NCBI RefSeq assembly: GCF_001807265.1
Contig: NZ_KV788378.1
Coordinates: 1-33,031 of the forward strand
From: Corynebacterium sp. HMSC05H05
Lineage (GTDB): Bacteria > Actinomycetota > Actinomycetes > Mycobacteriales > Mycobacteriaceae
DNA length: 33,031 nt
Direction: 5' to 3'
Shown here: piece after piece, positions 8,043 to 21,010 of the stretch
Position numbering within the stretch: the first letter of the stretch is position 1
Layout of the letters: every line of letters begins with the position of its first letter
Made by a program: the position numbers and the translations under genes
Notes under the pieces: model-generated
Databases searched by the model: none
What the model was told of the DNA's origin: nothing
Seen by the model: only the letters and a program-made list of their open reading frames with translations

Positions 8043-9088
8043 TTGTGTTGGGCATCGAGTCCTCGTGCGACGAAACCGGCGTGGGCATTGTCGAGCTGCA
8101 CGAAGACGGCACGATGGACATCCTCGCCGATGTGGTCGCCTCCTCGATGGAGCAGCACGCCCGCTTCGGCGGGGTCGTGCCCGAGATCGCCTCGCGCGCC
8201 CACCTGGAGGCCATGCCCCAGGTGATGGAGAAGGCGCTGGCGGACGCCGGCATTGCCAAGCCAGACGCGGTGGCCGCCACCGTCGGGCCGGGCCTGGCCG
8301 GTGCGTTGCTGGTCGGCGCGTCGGCGGCCAAGGCGTACGCCGCGGCGTGGGGCGTGCCGTTTTACGGCGTGAACCACTTGGGCGGGCACGTCGCGGTGGC
8401 GAACTTGGACGGTGAGCCGCTGCCGCACGCGGTCGCGCTTTTGGTCTCCGGCGGGCACACGCAGCTGCTCGAGGTGGAGGCCGTGGGCAAGCCGATGCGG
8501 GAGTTGGGCACCACGCTTGACGACGCCGCCGGCGAGGCCTACGACAAAGTCGCCCGTCTGCTCGGCTTGGGCTACCCCGGCGGTCCGGTGGTGGACAAGC
8601 TGGCTGCCCAGGGCGACCCGGAGGCGGTGAAGTTCCCGCGGGCACTGTCGCGCGCCGAGGACCTGCGCGGCGAGCACCGATACAACTTCTCCTTCTCGGG
8701 GTTGAAAACGGCGGTGGCCCGCCACGTTGAGGCCGCCGAGCGCGACGGGCGAGTGATCTCGCTGGAGGACGTCTGCGCGTCGTTCCAGGAGGCGGTGTGC
8801 GACGTGCTCACCGCGAAAGCCGTGATGGCCTGCGAGGACACCGGCGCGAACACGCTGCTGCTCGGCGGCGGCGTGGCCGCTAACCGCAGGCTGCGGGAAC
8901 TGGCGCAGCAGCGCTGTGAGGTGGCTGGTATCGAGCTACGGGTGCCGCGGTTCAACCTGTGCACGGACAACGGGGTGATGATCGCGGCGCTGGCCGCGCA
9001 GCTCATTCACGAGGGTGCAGCCCCGTCCGGTTTGGGCGTGGGTACGGACACGTCGCTGGAGGTCGAGGTCCCGCTGGTGTCGTCGTAA
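8039..9088 (+). CDS. tsaD: tRNA N6-adenosine threonylcarbamoyltransferase TsaD
   Basis: TsaD transfers the threonylcarbamoyl group to A37 of tRNA. The 349-residue protein begins [14 protein letters not shown] and has the metal-binding H-x3-H in NHLGGHVAV (His113, His117), the phosphate-loop segment [10 protein letters not shown] and the C-terminal [13 protein letters not shown] and CTDNGVMIA motifs. The overlap with rimI fixes the start at 8039. Complete and typical; last gene of the t6A cluster. Confidence 0.97.
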   Translation: MIVLGIESSCDETGVGIVELHEDGTMDILADVVASSMEQHARFGGVVPEIASRAHLEAMPQVMEKALADAGIAKPDAVAATVGPGLAGALLVGASAAKAYAAAWGVPFYGVNHLGGHVAVANLDGEPLPHAVALLVSGGHTQLLEVEAVGKPMRELGTTLDDAAGEAYDKVARLLGLGYPGGPVVDKLAAQGDPEAVKFPRALSRAEDLRGEHRYNFSFSGLKTAVARHVEAAERDGRVISLEDVCASFQEAVCDVLTAKAVMACEDTGANTLLLGGGVAANRRLRELAQQRCEVAGIELRVPRFNLCTDNGVMIAALAAQLIHEGAAPSGLGVGTDTSLEVEVPLVSS

Positions 9089-9153
9089 AGCGCGAAGCTC
9101 TGGTTGCGGATACGCTTGGGGCCTGCACGTCTTGTTCGACGAAAGGATTTCCC

Positions 9154-9615
9154 GTGTCCGCTGAATCTACCGAGCAGTTCGACCAGAGCCAGGCCGACCG
9201 TGAGCGGTTCGGGTTTCTGGTCAACCCGGATCTGACCTACCGCCGCATCGTGTTCGACGAGGACACTGTGCGCGCAACCCTCGGCGGCGTCACCGATGAG
9301 GTCGCAGACGTCGCCTTCGACCAGGACGGCAACCGCTTCCACGCGATCTTCCGCCCGGACGCGGCACAGCTGGGCCAGGAGCCGAACCCGGTGGCGTCGC
9401 TGGCGCGCAACACTGCGGAGACGGACAACCCGGAGTTCCTCACCGACCCGACCCGCGCGGTGTGCGGCCCCGTGATCTTTACCGCCAGCGACGGCGACAG
9501 CGTGAACGAGGACACCATCGCCGAAGTGCTGCAGGCCATCCGCGCGGTGGAGAATTACCGCACCGACAACGCCGAAGAGTTCGAGCTTTGGCGAAACGCG
9601 GTGCTCAACCGCTAA
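9154..9615 (+). CDS. Hypothetical protein, 153 residues
   Basis: I do not recognise a family. The protein is acidic, soluble and lacks a signal peptide. It starts MSAESTEQFDQ and contains a beta-rich centre (YRRIVFDEDTVRATLGG, ADVAFDQDGNRFHAIFRPDA) and a helical C-terminus (EVLQAIRAVENYR). The GTG at 9154 is preceded by GAAAGGA at 9141-9147, a good ribosome-binding site; the longer in-frame ORF overlaps tsaD and is rejected. A TACGCT box at 9111-9116 may be its -10. It has its own promoter and is separated from groES by the CIRCE region. Confidence 0.8.
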   Translation: MSAESTEQFDQSQADRERFGFLVNPDLTYRRIVFDEDTVRATLGGVTDEVADVAFDQDGNRFHAIFRPDAAQLGQEPNPVASLARNTAETDNPEFLTDPTRAVCGPVIFTASDGDSVNEDTIAEVLQAIRAVENYRTDNAEEFELWRNAVLNR

Positions 9616-9639
9616 ATCACGCCACCGCACGGCCTGTGG

Positions 9640-9668
9640 TTGTTGGCTGGCACTCTCGGGGGTAGAGT
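9640..9668 (+). promoter_or_regulatory. groES-groEL1 promoter
   Basis: TTGTTG at 9640-9645 and TAGAGT at 9663-9668 are separated by 17 bases, a good sigma-A-type promoter. The -10 box lies inside the CIRCE operator, so repressor binding would block it. The transcript would have an untranslated leader of about 95 bases. Confidence 0.7.
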
Positions 9669-9672
9669 GCCA
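9648..9672. promoter_or_regulatory. CIRCE operator (HrcA binding site)
   Basis: TGGCACTC-N9-GAGTGCCA is a perfect inverted repeat matching the CIRCE core GCACTC-N9-GAGTGC. CIRCE is bound by the heat-shock repressor HrcA. It overlaps the -10 box of the groES promoter. I see no HAIR (HspR) element nearby. Confidence 0.93.
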
Positions 9673-9770
9673 AAGCAGGTTGTGTGAAGCACAGTTGTTC
9701 ACCCGCGACGACGGCTGCGCCTCTTCAGACCTGAACTGTTGAATCATTCACCAATGAAAGGTTGCTGATC

Positions 9771-11683
<1,913 letters not shown>

Positions 11684-11703
11684 TCGCGCATCGGCCGAAG
11701 GTT

Positions 11704-11715
11704 CGTCGATAAGCA
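11704..11715 (+). repeat. Copy 4 of dispersed 12-mer
   Basis: CGTCGATAAGCA in noncoding DNA, directly abutting the left arm of the groEL1-whiB3 terminator. Confidence 0.75.
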
Positions 11716-11742
11716 AAAACGCCCCGAAACCGGGGCGTTTTT
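11715..11742. terminator. Bidirectional terminator between groEL1 and whiB3
   Basis: AAAAACGCCCCG and CGGGGCGTTTTT form a perfect 12-bp stem with a 4-base loop, with an A tract on one side and a T tract on the other. It therefore ends transcription of both the groESL1 operon and the convergent whiB gene. Confidence 0.92.
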
Positions 11743-11753
11743 CGCGTTCCGTG

Positions 11754-12065
11754 CTACTTGGCGGACGCGGCGGCAACCTTCATGCCGCCGGCGGTGCCGC
11801 GCAGGATAGCGGAGCGTTCGGATTCGCTCATGCCGCCCCAGATGCCGTAGGGCTCAGCCACGCGCAGCGCGTGCTCGCGGCACTGGGAAAGCACCGGGCA
11901 CTCGAAGCAGATCGCCTTCGCGCGGTTTTCGCGCTGCGTGCGTGCCCGGCCGCGCTCCCCGTCGGGGTGGTAGAAGATTTCGGAGGCCTCCCCCCGGCAC
12001 TTGCTGTGTAGCTGCCAATCCCAGAAGTCTGCGTTGGGTCCGGGAAGCTGGTGCGGCAAAGACAT
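11754..12065 (-). CDS. whiB3: WhiB-family iron-sulfur regulator (WhiB3 type)
   Basis: WhiB proteins bind a redox-sensitive [4Fe-4S] cluster and act with the primary sigma factor. The 103-residue protein has four cysteines at 23, 53, 56 and 62 (C-x29-C-x2-C-x5-C), the same positions as in M. tuberculosis WhiB3, followed by the turn motif GIWGGMSESER. It lies next to groEL1 and sigD, the same context as whiB3 in mycobacteria. I chose the ATG at 12065 (MSLPHQLPG), with AAAGGAG 11 bases upstream. An upstream GTG would add a sequence unlike the family. The name rests on synteny and cysteine spacing. Confidence 0.93.
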   Translation of the reverse strand: MSLPHQLPGPNADFWDWQLHSKCRGEASEIFYHPDGERGRARTQRENRAKAICFECPVLSQCREHALRVAEPYGIWGGMSESERSAILRGTAGGMKVAAASAK

Positions 12066-12341
12066 AATCGGGAGTGCTCCTTTGTGGAAGTACCTCAAAC
12101 GTGTAACCGGCAACGAGTGTGGACTGCTCTGGTTAACGTTTGGTGTCGCCCCGGTTACGGACTGCTGTCGCGCAGTGGAACCGCGCGAAAATACCCCTGT
12201 CTTACTGCATCAACGCTGCTGGTTACGGGCAGGTGAATTCCTGGCAAAAGGTCGGTAGCGCAAAGGGAATGGCAAGTGCGCTTATTATGTACGGGTTACG
12301 CGAAACCGGAGCAGGCTGACAGACGTTGGGAGGAGATGCGC
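12066..12341. promoter_or_regulatory. whiB3-sigD divergent intergenic region
   Basis: This 276-base gap between divergent regulators encodes nothing convincing. On the plus strand TATTAT at 12283-12288 fits a sigma-A -10 for sigD, with no clear -35. The hexamer core GGTTAC or its complement recurs at 12103-12108 (as GTAACC), 12153, 12221 and 12294, and GGTTAACG occurs at 12131. These repeats may be binding sites for a regulator, but I cannot name one. Confidence 0.45.
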
Positions 12342-12917
12342 GTGGCTGCAGACGACGTAGATGCAGAACTCGCTGCCTTGGTCCCCGCTGCTGTGCAGGG
12401 AGACAGGCGGGCGCTGCAGCGCATCATCTCCATCATCCATCCGCGCGTGCTGCGCTACGCCAGGGCGCGCATCGGGGGAGGGCGGATGCCTACCCCCGAA
12501 GATGTGGCCCAGGAGATCTGCCTGGCGGTGGCGACGAGCATCGACCGCTACAACGACACGGGGCGGCCGTTCATGGCGTTCGTGTACGGCATTGCGTTTA
12601 ACAAGGTCGCAGACGCGCACCGGGCCATGGCGCGCGACAAGCTCAGCCCGGTGGAGGAGGTTCCGGACACCGAAGTGGCGACAATCACCCCCGAGGATGC
12701 GGCGATGGTGAATGTGGGGAGTAACGCTGCGAGGGCGTTGCTCGATTCATTAAATGAGAAGGCCCGCGACATCGTTATCCTGCGAGTGTTTGTGGGCTTG
12801 TCCGCGGAGGAGACGGCTGAAGTCATGGGCAGCACACCAGGTGCAGTGCGTGTTGCCCAGCACCGTGCGCTGTCCAAACTGCGGAAGCAACTGGACGGAG
12901 GGCAAGCGGAGTTATGA
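12342..12917 (+). CDS. sigD: RNA polymerase sigma factor SigD (ECF type)
   Basis: SigD is an alternative sigma factor; in C. glutamicum and mycobacteria it governs cell-envelope genes. The 191-residue product has region 2 (RRALQRIISIIHPRVLRYARAR, EDVAQEICLAVATSIDRYNDTGRPFMAFVYGIAFNKVADAHR) and region 4 (LNEKARDIVILRVFVGLSAEETAEVMGSTPGAVRVAQHRALSKLRKQL). I chose the GTG at 12342 because GGGAGGAG at 12328-12335 lies six bases before it; the ATG at 12336 abuts that site directly. The 3' end overlaps rsdA by four bases, giving translational coupling of sigma and anti-sigma. Confidence 0.93.
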   Translation: MAADDVDAELAALVPAAVQGDRRALQRIISIIHPRVLRYARARIGGGRMPTPEDVAQEICLAVATSIDRYNDTGRPFMAFVYGIAFNKVADAHRAMARDKLSPVEEVPDTEVATITPEDAAMVNVGSNAARALLDSLNEKARDIVILRVFVGLSAEETAEVMGSTPGAVRVAQHRALSKLRKQLDGGQAEL

Positions 12918-13834
12918 CACGTCAGGACGATCATTTTGAGGAGTTCGCGCACAGCGATGCGTTCATTGAGGCGCTCATGCTTGGCGACGATCCTTCGGAC
13001 GGCACCGACCCCCTCGCCGCCGCCCTGTTGGAGTTGAAGGCCGATGTCGACCGCCCGATGCCGCCGGCGCCGCAGCTGGACGCGGACGGTGCCCAGCCGG
13101 CTGGGAATGTTGCTTCCTTGGACGACAAGCGCGCCGCGAAGGCGAAGCGCCACGTCAGCCCCTGGCTGTCCGGCTTGATCGGTGCCGCTGCGGCGACCGT
13201 GGTGTGCGTCGGCACCGGCGCCGCCCTGTTCGAGGACAGCGCTGCCGACGAGGACACCACTGTGGTTGAGCTGGCGACCACCCTCGACGAACTTGAGGTG
13301 GCCAGCGAAAGCGGCGACGCCGCAGCGGCCCGCACCCTGTTGGAACAGGCCCGCGGCTTGGTGGCCACGATGAAGGAGCGCGAGCAGCGCGCAGCCAGGG
13401 AAGGGGCGGCCGCCACGGTGACCGAGACGGTCACGGAGGCGACAACGGTGTCGGCGGAGGAGGTCTCCACTGAGCGGCCGGAGCCGGAGCAGGCCCCGGC
13501 AGTGCCGGCACCGCCCGCGCAGCAGCCGACGCACACCCCGCAAGACCCGGCACAGCGCGGACCGGGCACCGGCACCGGCACCGGCTCCGGGCAGCCGACG
13601 CAGTCCACCCTGGGCACGCAGCCGACCCAGCTGGCACCGTCGAGCCCGCAGCCGAGCACGACCGCGGGCAGCGCGTCGCCGTCGCAGGGGCAGGGCACAA
13701 CCGGTGAATCGTCGGCAGACGACTCTGCTGCGGAGCAGAGCCCGTCGCTGCGGGTCAACGACCCGGCGACGATGGTGAATCAGCCCGCCGAAAGCGGTCC
13801 GATCGCCCATCCGAGGATGGGTAGCAGCTCCTAG
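12914..13834 (+). CDS. rsdA: Anti-sigma-D factor RsdA
   Basis: RsdA is a membrane protein that holds SigD inactive through its cytoplasmic N-terminus. The 306-residue product has an N-terminal acidic segment (HSDAFIEALMLGDDPSDG) like the known SigD-binding region, one transmembrane helix near residues 84-105 (WLSGLIGAAAATVVCVGTGAALF), a coiled-coil stretch at ~120-160 and a long extracellular Pro/Thr/Ser/Gln-rich tail with a Gly-Thr repeat near residue 217. It starts in ATGA overlap with sigD. Its stop overlaps the stop of the convergent DUF5319 gene. Confidence 0.9.
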   Translation: MTRQDDHFEEFAHSDAFIEALMLGDDPSDGTDPLAAALLELKADVDRPMPPAPQLDADGAQPAGNVASLDDKRAAKAKRHVSPWLSGLIGAAAATVVCVGTGAALFEDSAADEDTTVVELATTLDELEVASESGDAAAARTLLEQARGLVATMKEREQRAAREGAAATVTETVTEATTVSAEEVSTERPEPEQAPAVPAPPAQQPTHTPQDPAQRGPGTGTGTGSGQPTQSTLGTQPTQLAPSSPQPSTTAGSASPSQGQGTTGESSADDSAAEQSPSLRVNDPATMVNQPAESGPIAHPRMGSSS

Positions 13835-14202
13835 CGGCCCTCGAGGCCGTCCAGGTAGCCCATGGCGTAGTCCCAGGGCACGTACGCCTCAATGTTGGGG
13901 TTTGCGCTGGGCTCGTGCACCGGCGGCAGCTGATTGTTCAGGGAAGCGATCATGTTTTGCTCCATGATCTCCCAGTCGTAGTAGTGGACCTGGTCGCAGT
14001 CCTCGCAGAGGAACGACACCCCGAGAATGCCGCGGGGCTTGAGCATGCGCCGCGCGTCGCGCACGTGCGAGAGATCCTGGATCACTGCGACGCGCTCTGC
14101 GGGCGACAGCGGCACGGCGTGCTCATCGTCCTCGATGAAGGATGCCGGGTCGTTGGGGTCGTCCGCGAACGGGTCCAGTGGCATCATGTCGTCGTAGTTC
14201 AC
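13831..14202 (-). CDS. DUF5319 family protein
   Basis: This small acidic protein of unknown function is conserved between sigD/rsdA and guaB2 in actinobacteria; the hallmark is MPLDPFADDPNDPASF at the N-terminus. It also has a C-x2-C pair (FLCEDCDQVHYYDWE) that could bind metal, and ends in YVPWDYAMGYLDGLEGR. I favour the GTG at 14202: TAGGGT lies seven bases before it, giving a leaderless transcript. The ATGs at 14187 and 14184 are alternatives. It is convergent with rsdA, with stop codons overlapping. Confidence 0.85.
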   Translation of the reverse strand: MNYDDMMPLDPFADDPNDPASFIEDDEHAVPLSPAERVAVIQDLSHVRDARRMLKPRGILGVSFLCEDCDQVHYYDWEIMEQNMIASLNNQLPPVHEPSANPNIEAYVPWDYAMGYLDGLEGR

Positions 14203-14334
14203 CCGTCTCACCCTATACGGTGTGGCAAACCGGCTCGATCTCCTGCTCACTAAAGCGCTGAACTGGGTGGCACGGTCGGCATTTGCGCCGCGTTATATCA
14301 TGGCGAAAAACATCTGCGCGGGAGAGGAGACTAA

Positions 14335-15861
<1,527 letters not shown>

Positions 15862-15870
15862 GGGACACAC

Positions 15871-17025
15871 ATGCGCGACTACGTGGAAATCGGCCTCGGC
15901 CGCGAGGCCCGCAGGGCCTACGACCTGGGCGACCTTTCGATTGTGCCGAAGCGCCGCACCCGTTCTTCAAAGGACGTGGACACGAGCTGGCATATCGACG
16001 CCTACACGTTCGACATCCCGCTCGTCTCTCACCCCACCGACGCGCTGGCCAGCCCCGAGTTTGTCATCGAGATGGGCAAGCAGGGCGGCCTCGGCGTGAT
16101 CGACGCTGAGGGGCTGTGGGGCCGGCACGCCGACTTCGATGCCGCGGTGAAGAAGGTCGTGGACTCGTGCGAGGACGCCTGGGGCATCGACTCGGAAGAG
16201 AAGTACCAGGAATACATCGACTCGGGCGAGCGCTCCGTGCGCACGCTGCAGGAGCTGCACGCAGCTGAACTCGACCGCGACCTGCTCACTGAACGCATCG
16301 CCCAGGTGCGCGACTCCGGCGTGACCGTGGCCGTGCGCGTGAGCCCGCAGAACGCGCGCGAGCTCGCACCGGTGGTCATCGCCGCGGGTGCGGAGATCCT
16401 GTTCATCCAGGGTTCTATTGTCTCCGCCGAGCACGTGCAGCAAGGCGGCGAGCCGCTGAACCTGAAGGAGTTCGTCGGCTCGCTCGACGTGCCGGTGATC
16501 GCGGGCGGCGTGTTCGATTACTCGACGGCGACGCACCTGATGCGCTCCGGCGTGGCCGGTGTGATTGTGGGCTCCGGGTCCTCCAGCACTGTGGTGAACG
16601 TCCCGGCGGCGACAGCGATCGCAGATGTGGCGGCAGCCCGCCGCGACTACCTGGACGAGACCGGTGGGCGCTACGTGCACGTGCTTGCGGATGTGCCCAT
16701 GTGGGACGCTGACAGCATCGCCCTCGCTATCGCGTGCGGGGCGGACGCTGTCATGCTCGGCCGGAGTCTGGAACAGGCATCAGAGGCTGCGGCGAACGGG
16801 GTGTACTGGGAAGCGCAGGCCGCCCATCCCCGCTTCCCTCGCGGCGACGTGAGCAAGGATCCGATGGCCAGCACCTCCACCGCGTTAGAGACGGTGCTCT
16901 TCGGACCGTCGAGTGACCCGTATGGCGGGCTCAACATCGTCGGAGGTCTGAAGAGAATCATGGCCAAGTGTGGTTATACTGATGTGAAAGCTTTTCAGAA
17001 AGCCGATCTGGCAATCCGCAGTTAA
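15871..17025 (+). CDS. guaB3: GuaB3 family IMP dehydrogenase-related protein
   Basis: The 384-residue protein belongs to the actinobacterial GuaB3 family (IMPDH-like barrel without CBS domains). It begins MRDYVEIGLGREARRAYDLGDLSIVPKRRTRSSKDVD, typical of the family. Where GuaB2 has GPGSICTTR, this protein reads GVIVGSGSSSTVV with no cysteine, so the normal IMPDH covalent intermediate cannot form. Its activity is not settled; a regulatory or different redox function is possible. It retains PVIAGGVFDYS and ends in GGLKRIMAKCGYTDVKAFQKADL. Same transcription unit as guaB, nine bases downstream. Confidence 0.93.
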   Translation: MRDYVEIGLGREARRAYDLGDLSIVPKRRTRSSKDVDTSWHIDAYTFDIPLVSHPTDALASPEFVIEMGKQGGLGVIDAEGLWGRHADFDAAVKKVVDSCEDAWGIDSEEKYQEYIDSGERSVRTLQELHAAELDRDLLTERIAQVRDSGVTVAVRVSPQNARELAPVVIAAGAEILFIQGSIVSAEHVQQGGEPLNLKEFVGSLDVPVIAGGVFDYSTATHLMRSGVAGVIVGSGSSSTVVNVPAATAIADVAAARRDYLDETGGRYVHVLADVPMWDADSIALAIACGADAVMLGRSLEQASEAAANGVYWEAQAAHPRFPRGDVSKDPMASTSTALETVLFGPSSDPYGGLNIVGGLKRIMAKCGYTDVKAFQKADLAIRS

Positions 17026-17045
17026 GAAATTGGACGAGTACGCCT

Positions 17046-18338
17046 ATGTCTAGCCGTGTAACCATTCTTCGCGACGCACCGGAGGGTGCCTCCCACGAAG
17101 TCGACGTCAATGACATCTTCTTCTCGGTCACCGACGCGAAGGGTGTGATGACGCATGTCAACGACGTGTTCATCAAGTACGCCCAGTACAACGCGGACGA
17201 GATGATCGGCAAGCCGCACAACCTCATCCGCAACGACGAGATGCCGGGCGGCGCCTTCAAGCTCATGTGGGACACCATTGAGGATGGTCGGCCCTTCGCG
17301 GCGTATGTGCGCAACCTTGCCAAGAGCGGCTCGGCGTACGACGTGCTCGCCACCGTGACCCCGCTGCCGAACGGCGGCTACCTGTCCGTGCGCACCCGCC
17401 CGATGACGGAGCACTTCGAGGCCGCGGGCCAGCTCTACCAAGAAGCGAACCTGGTCGAGCACGAGGCGAAAGCCAACGGCGTGGGCCGCCGCGAGCGCGC
17501 TGTCAAGGGCGCGGAGAAGATCGGCGAGCTGCTGCCGGACTACGACGCGTTCATCCGGGCCGCCCTGCCGGCCGAGGTGCAGGCGCTCGAGGACGCCGGA
17601 TTCACGCTGCCGGAAGGCTCGGGCGAGATTTACGACGCGGCCCGCGCGCTGTACGGCGAGCTGGACCAGTTCATGTCCGTCCAGACCGCCATCCAGGACG
17701 CGGCCGATGAGCTGCGCAAGGCTTCCGCCACCCTGGTGGAGGAAAACGCCGTCACCAACAACGTGAAGGCGGAGATGGAAAACGTGGTCACCGAGGGCGC
17801 TTCGCGCACCCTGCTGCTCGCGCCGCTGCAGGTGTGGGCGACCATGCGCGGCATCATCGATGAAAACGCCGCCACCCTGGAAGAGGTGGCCGAGGAGCTC
17901 TACGCCAAGACCGCAAACGCGCGCATGGCGATTGCCCTGGCGCGTCTGCACACCGCGCAGACCGCGCAGTTTTCCACCGAGTCCGGCGCGGACGAGTCCA
18001 TGCGTTTGCTTGTGGACGCGCTCGAGGTCGACGTGCGGGAGATGGACGACGCGGTCTTCCTGCACTCGTCCTTCCGCCGCCGCGTGGAGCTGAAGGTCAA
18101 CTCCATTTCCGAGCTGACCAAGATTCCGCTGGAGATGATCCGCCGCTGGTCCCAGAACACCAACGAGTCCACCATGGGCGCCGAAGTGATGCCGCTGGTG
18201 GAGCAGGTCAACAACGCGATGGCCGCCGCGGACAAGTCCATCGCCCAGCTGCAGCAGGCTTCTGAGAAGCTCGCGCAGGCGCCGTCCACCGACGAGGTGC
18301 GCGCCGCCCTGGAGCGCCTCAGCTCGGCTGTTCAGTAA
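17046..18338 (+). CDS. Aer-type PAS-domain protein with helical C-terminal region
   Basis: Residues ~20-115 form a PAS domain of the aerotaxis-receptor type: [51 protein letters not shown] and the final strand GYLSVRTRP. The remaining ~300 residues are predicted almost wholly helical, with acidic coiled-coil character ([50 protein letters not shown]). There is no kinase, cyclase, GGDEF or clear chemoreceptor signalling hairpin, no transmembrane segment and no signal peptide. The start ATG lies 20 bases after guaB3, and a strong terminator follows the gene. Corynebacteria are non-motile, so a role in taxis is unlikely; a redox or energy sensor acting by protein contact is an inference. Confidence 0.85.
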   Translation: MSSRVTILRDAPEGASHEVDVNDIFFSVTDAKGVMTHVNDVFIKYAQYNADEMIGKPHNLIRNDEMPGGAFKLMWDTIEDGRPFAAYVRNLAKSGSAYDVLATVTPLPNGGYLSVRTRPMTEHFEAAGQLYQEANLVEHEAKANGVGRRERAVKGAEKIGELLPDYDAFIRAALPAEVQALEDAGFTLPEGSGEIYDAARALYGELDQFMSVQTAIQDAADELRKASATLVEENAVTNNVKAEMENVVTEGASRTLLLAPLQVWATMRGIIDENAATLEEVAEELYAKTANARMAIALARLHTAQTAQFSTESGADESMRLLVDALEVDVREMDDAVFLHSSFRRRVELKVNSISELTKIPLEMIRRWSQNTNESTMGAEVMPLVEQVNNAMAAADKSIAQLQQASEKLAQAPSTDEVRAALERLSSAVQ

Positions 18339-18353
18339 CGCTTTTTCGCGCGA

Positions 18354-18400
18354 GCCGCGCGGGTGGTGCCCTTCCGGCGCCACCCGCGCGGCTTTCCTTT
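18354..18400 (+). terminator. Intrinsic terminator after the PAS gene
   Basis: GCCGCGCGGGTGG (18354-18366) pairs with CCACCCGCGCGGC (18380-18392), a perfect 13-bp stem around a 13-base loop, followed by TTTCCTTT. It closes the guaB-guaB3-PAS unit and separates it from guaA. Confidence 0.9.
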
Positions 18401-18478
18401 GTCCTCGACCACGCCGGCGCGGGGGCACGCAATGTCATGCAGGTCATTCTGGGGTTTTCCATGGCGGCGCACAGGCGG

Positions 18479-18506
18479 TTGGGTCTCGCGCGGGATCGAC
18501 TACGAT
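18479..18506 (+). promoter_or_regulatory. guaA promoter, probably leaderless
   Basis: TTGGGT at 18479-18484 and TACGAT at 18501-18506 are 16 bases apart. The GTG start codon of guaA is eight bases after the -10 box, so the transcript would start at or next to the initiation codon. No ribosome-binding site is visible. Confidence 0.6.
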
Positions 18507-18514
18507 CTAGGCCT

Positions 18515-20068
<1,554 letters not shown>

Positions 20069-20069
20069 A

Positions 20070-20990
20070 TCACTCCGCGTAGTACGCGGACACGGAACCG
20101 ACGCGCTGTGTCACATTGATCGTGAGCAGCGCGCTGTCCGCGTCCGCGTTTTGCGTTTCTTCGGGGCAGGCGGTGTCGCCGATGGTGACCTCGCAGTTCA
20201 CGTCGACCGGAACGTTGGTCGGCAAGATGATGTCGGTGCGGCCAATGGGGTTTTCGAGGGCGATTGTTCTCGGCTCGCTCAGCGGTTCGAGCTCGGTGAG
20301 GTCGAGGAAGGTGTCGCCGACGAAGCCGTTAGGCCGCTTGATGTCCGACAGTGCGGCTTCGTATTCCACGGTAATGTGCGCGCTGCCGAATCTGCTGTAG
20401 TTGCCAAGCCGCACCTCGCTGACAACCCCCAGCACGAAGATCGTCGCCGCAGTCAGCACGACCGTGACGGGGATCCACAGCCACAGCGGGCGCATCGTGG
20501 CCGGAGCTGAATGGGGCTGCTCAGGCGGGTGCCATCGGTCGGAGCCGGGTGCCAGTTCCGCGGGCGGCTCCGGCTGGCGCTGGTGGGCGAGGTACCAGCC
20601 AGCCGTGAAGAGCACGAATGTCACCAGCACCGCGCGCAGGTCGCCTTTGGAGGCGATCGGGAAGAAAAGGAACAGCCCCAGCAGCAGGAGCCAGCCGGTG
20701 TCGCGGTCTTTCTTTTCTGTCTTGGTCAGCTGCTTTTTCGGGGTGATGATCGTGGCCCACGGGCTGCGGGTGAGCCCGAAGCGGGGCATGTTGATCCAGC
20801 ACAGCAGGTAGAGGAAGACACCGCCGCCGAAGGCGAGCGACAGCACGACGAAGAGGACGCGGATGAACGTCGGGTCGATTTGGTAGCGCGCACCGATGCC
20901 TTCGCAGACGCCACCGATGACGGCTTTACCGCCCTGGTCCTTGGGCAGGCGTGTTGGTCGGGTGTCCCACATCTGCGAAAACGTGCTCAT
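20070..20990 (-). CDS. PspC-domain membrane protein (EsrI paralogue)
   Basis: The 306-residue protein has an N-terminal PspC domain (residues ~18-80, VIGGVCEGIGARYQIDPTFIRVLFVVLSLAFGGGVFLYLLCWINMPR), two more transmembrane segments near residues 100-135, another near 175-200 and a C-terminal beta-rich extracytoplasmic domain resembling the LiaF/toast-rack fold. It is a clear paralogue of the next gene: N- and C-terminal ends are nearly identical (LLTINVTQRVGSVSAYY), while the middle has diverged. It lies convergent to guaA, two bases from it. Only 20 bases separate its start from the fossil fragment upstream, with a possible TACAAT -10 at 21000-21005, so its original regulatory region seems to be lost. 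Confidence 0.88.
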   Translation of the reverse strand: MSTFSQMWDTRPTRLPKDQGGKAVIGGVCEGIGARYQIDPTFIRVLFVVLSLAFGGGVFLYLLCWINMPRFGLTRSPWATIITPKKQLTKTEKKDRDTGWLLLLGLFLFFPIASKGDLRAVLVTFVLFTAGWYLAHQRQPEPPAELAPGSDRWHPPEQPHSAPATMRPLWLWIPVTVVLTAATIFVLGVVSEVRLGNYSRFGSAHITVEYEAALSDIKRPNGFVGDTFLDLTELEPLSEPRTIALENPIGRTDIILPTNVPVDVNCEVTIGDTACPEETQNADADSALLTINVTQRVGSVSAYYAE

Positions 20991-21010
20991 GGGGCCGACA
21001 TTGTACGTAT

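Noticed and set aside
12001..12258. Plus-strand reading frames between whiB3 and sigD
   Set aside because: They overlap the whiB3 start and have atypical composition and no ribosome-binding site; the region is better seen as regulatory.
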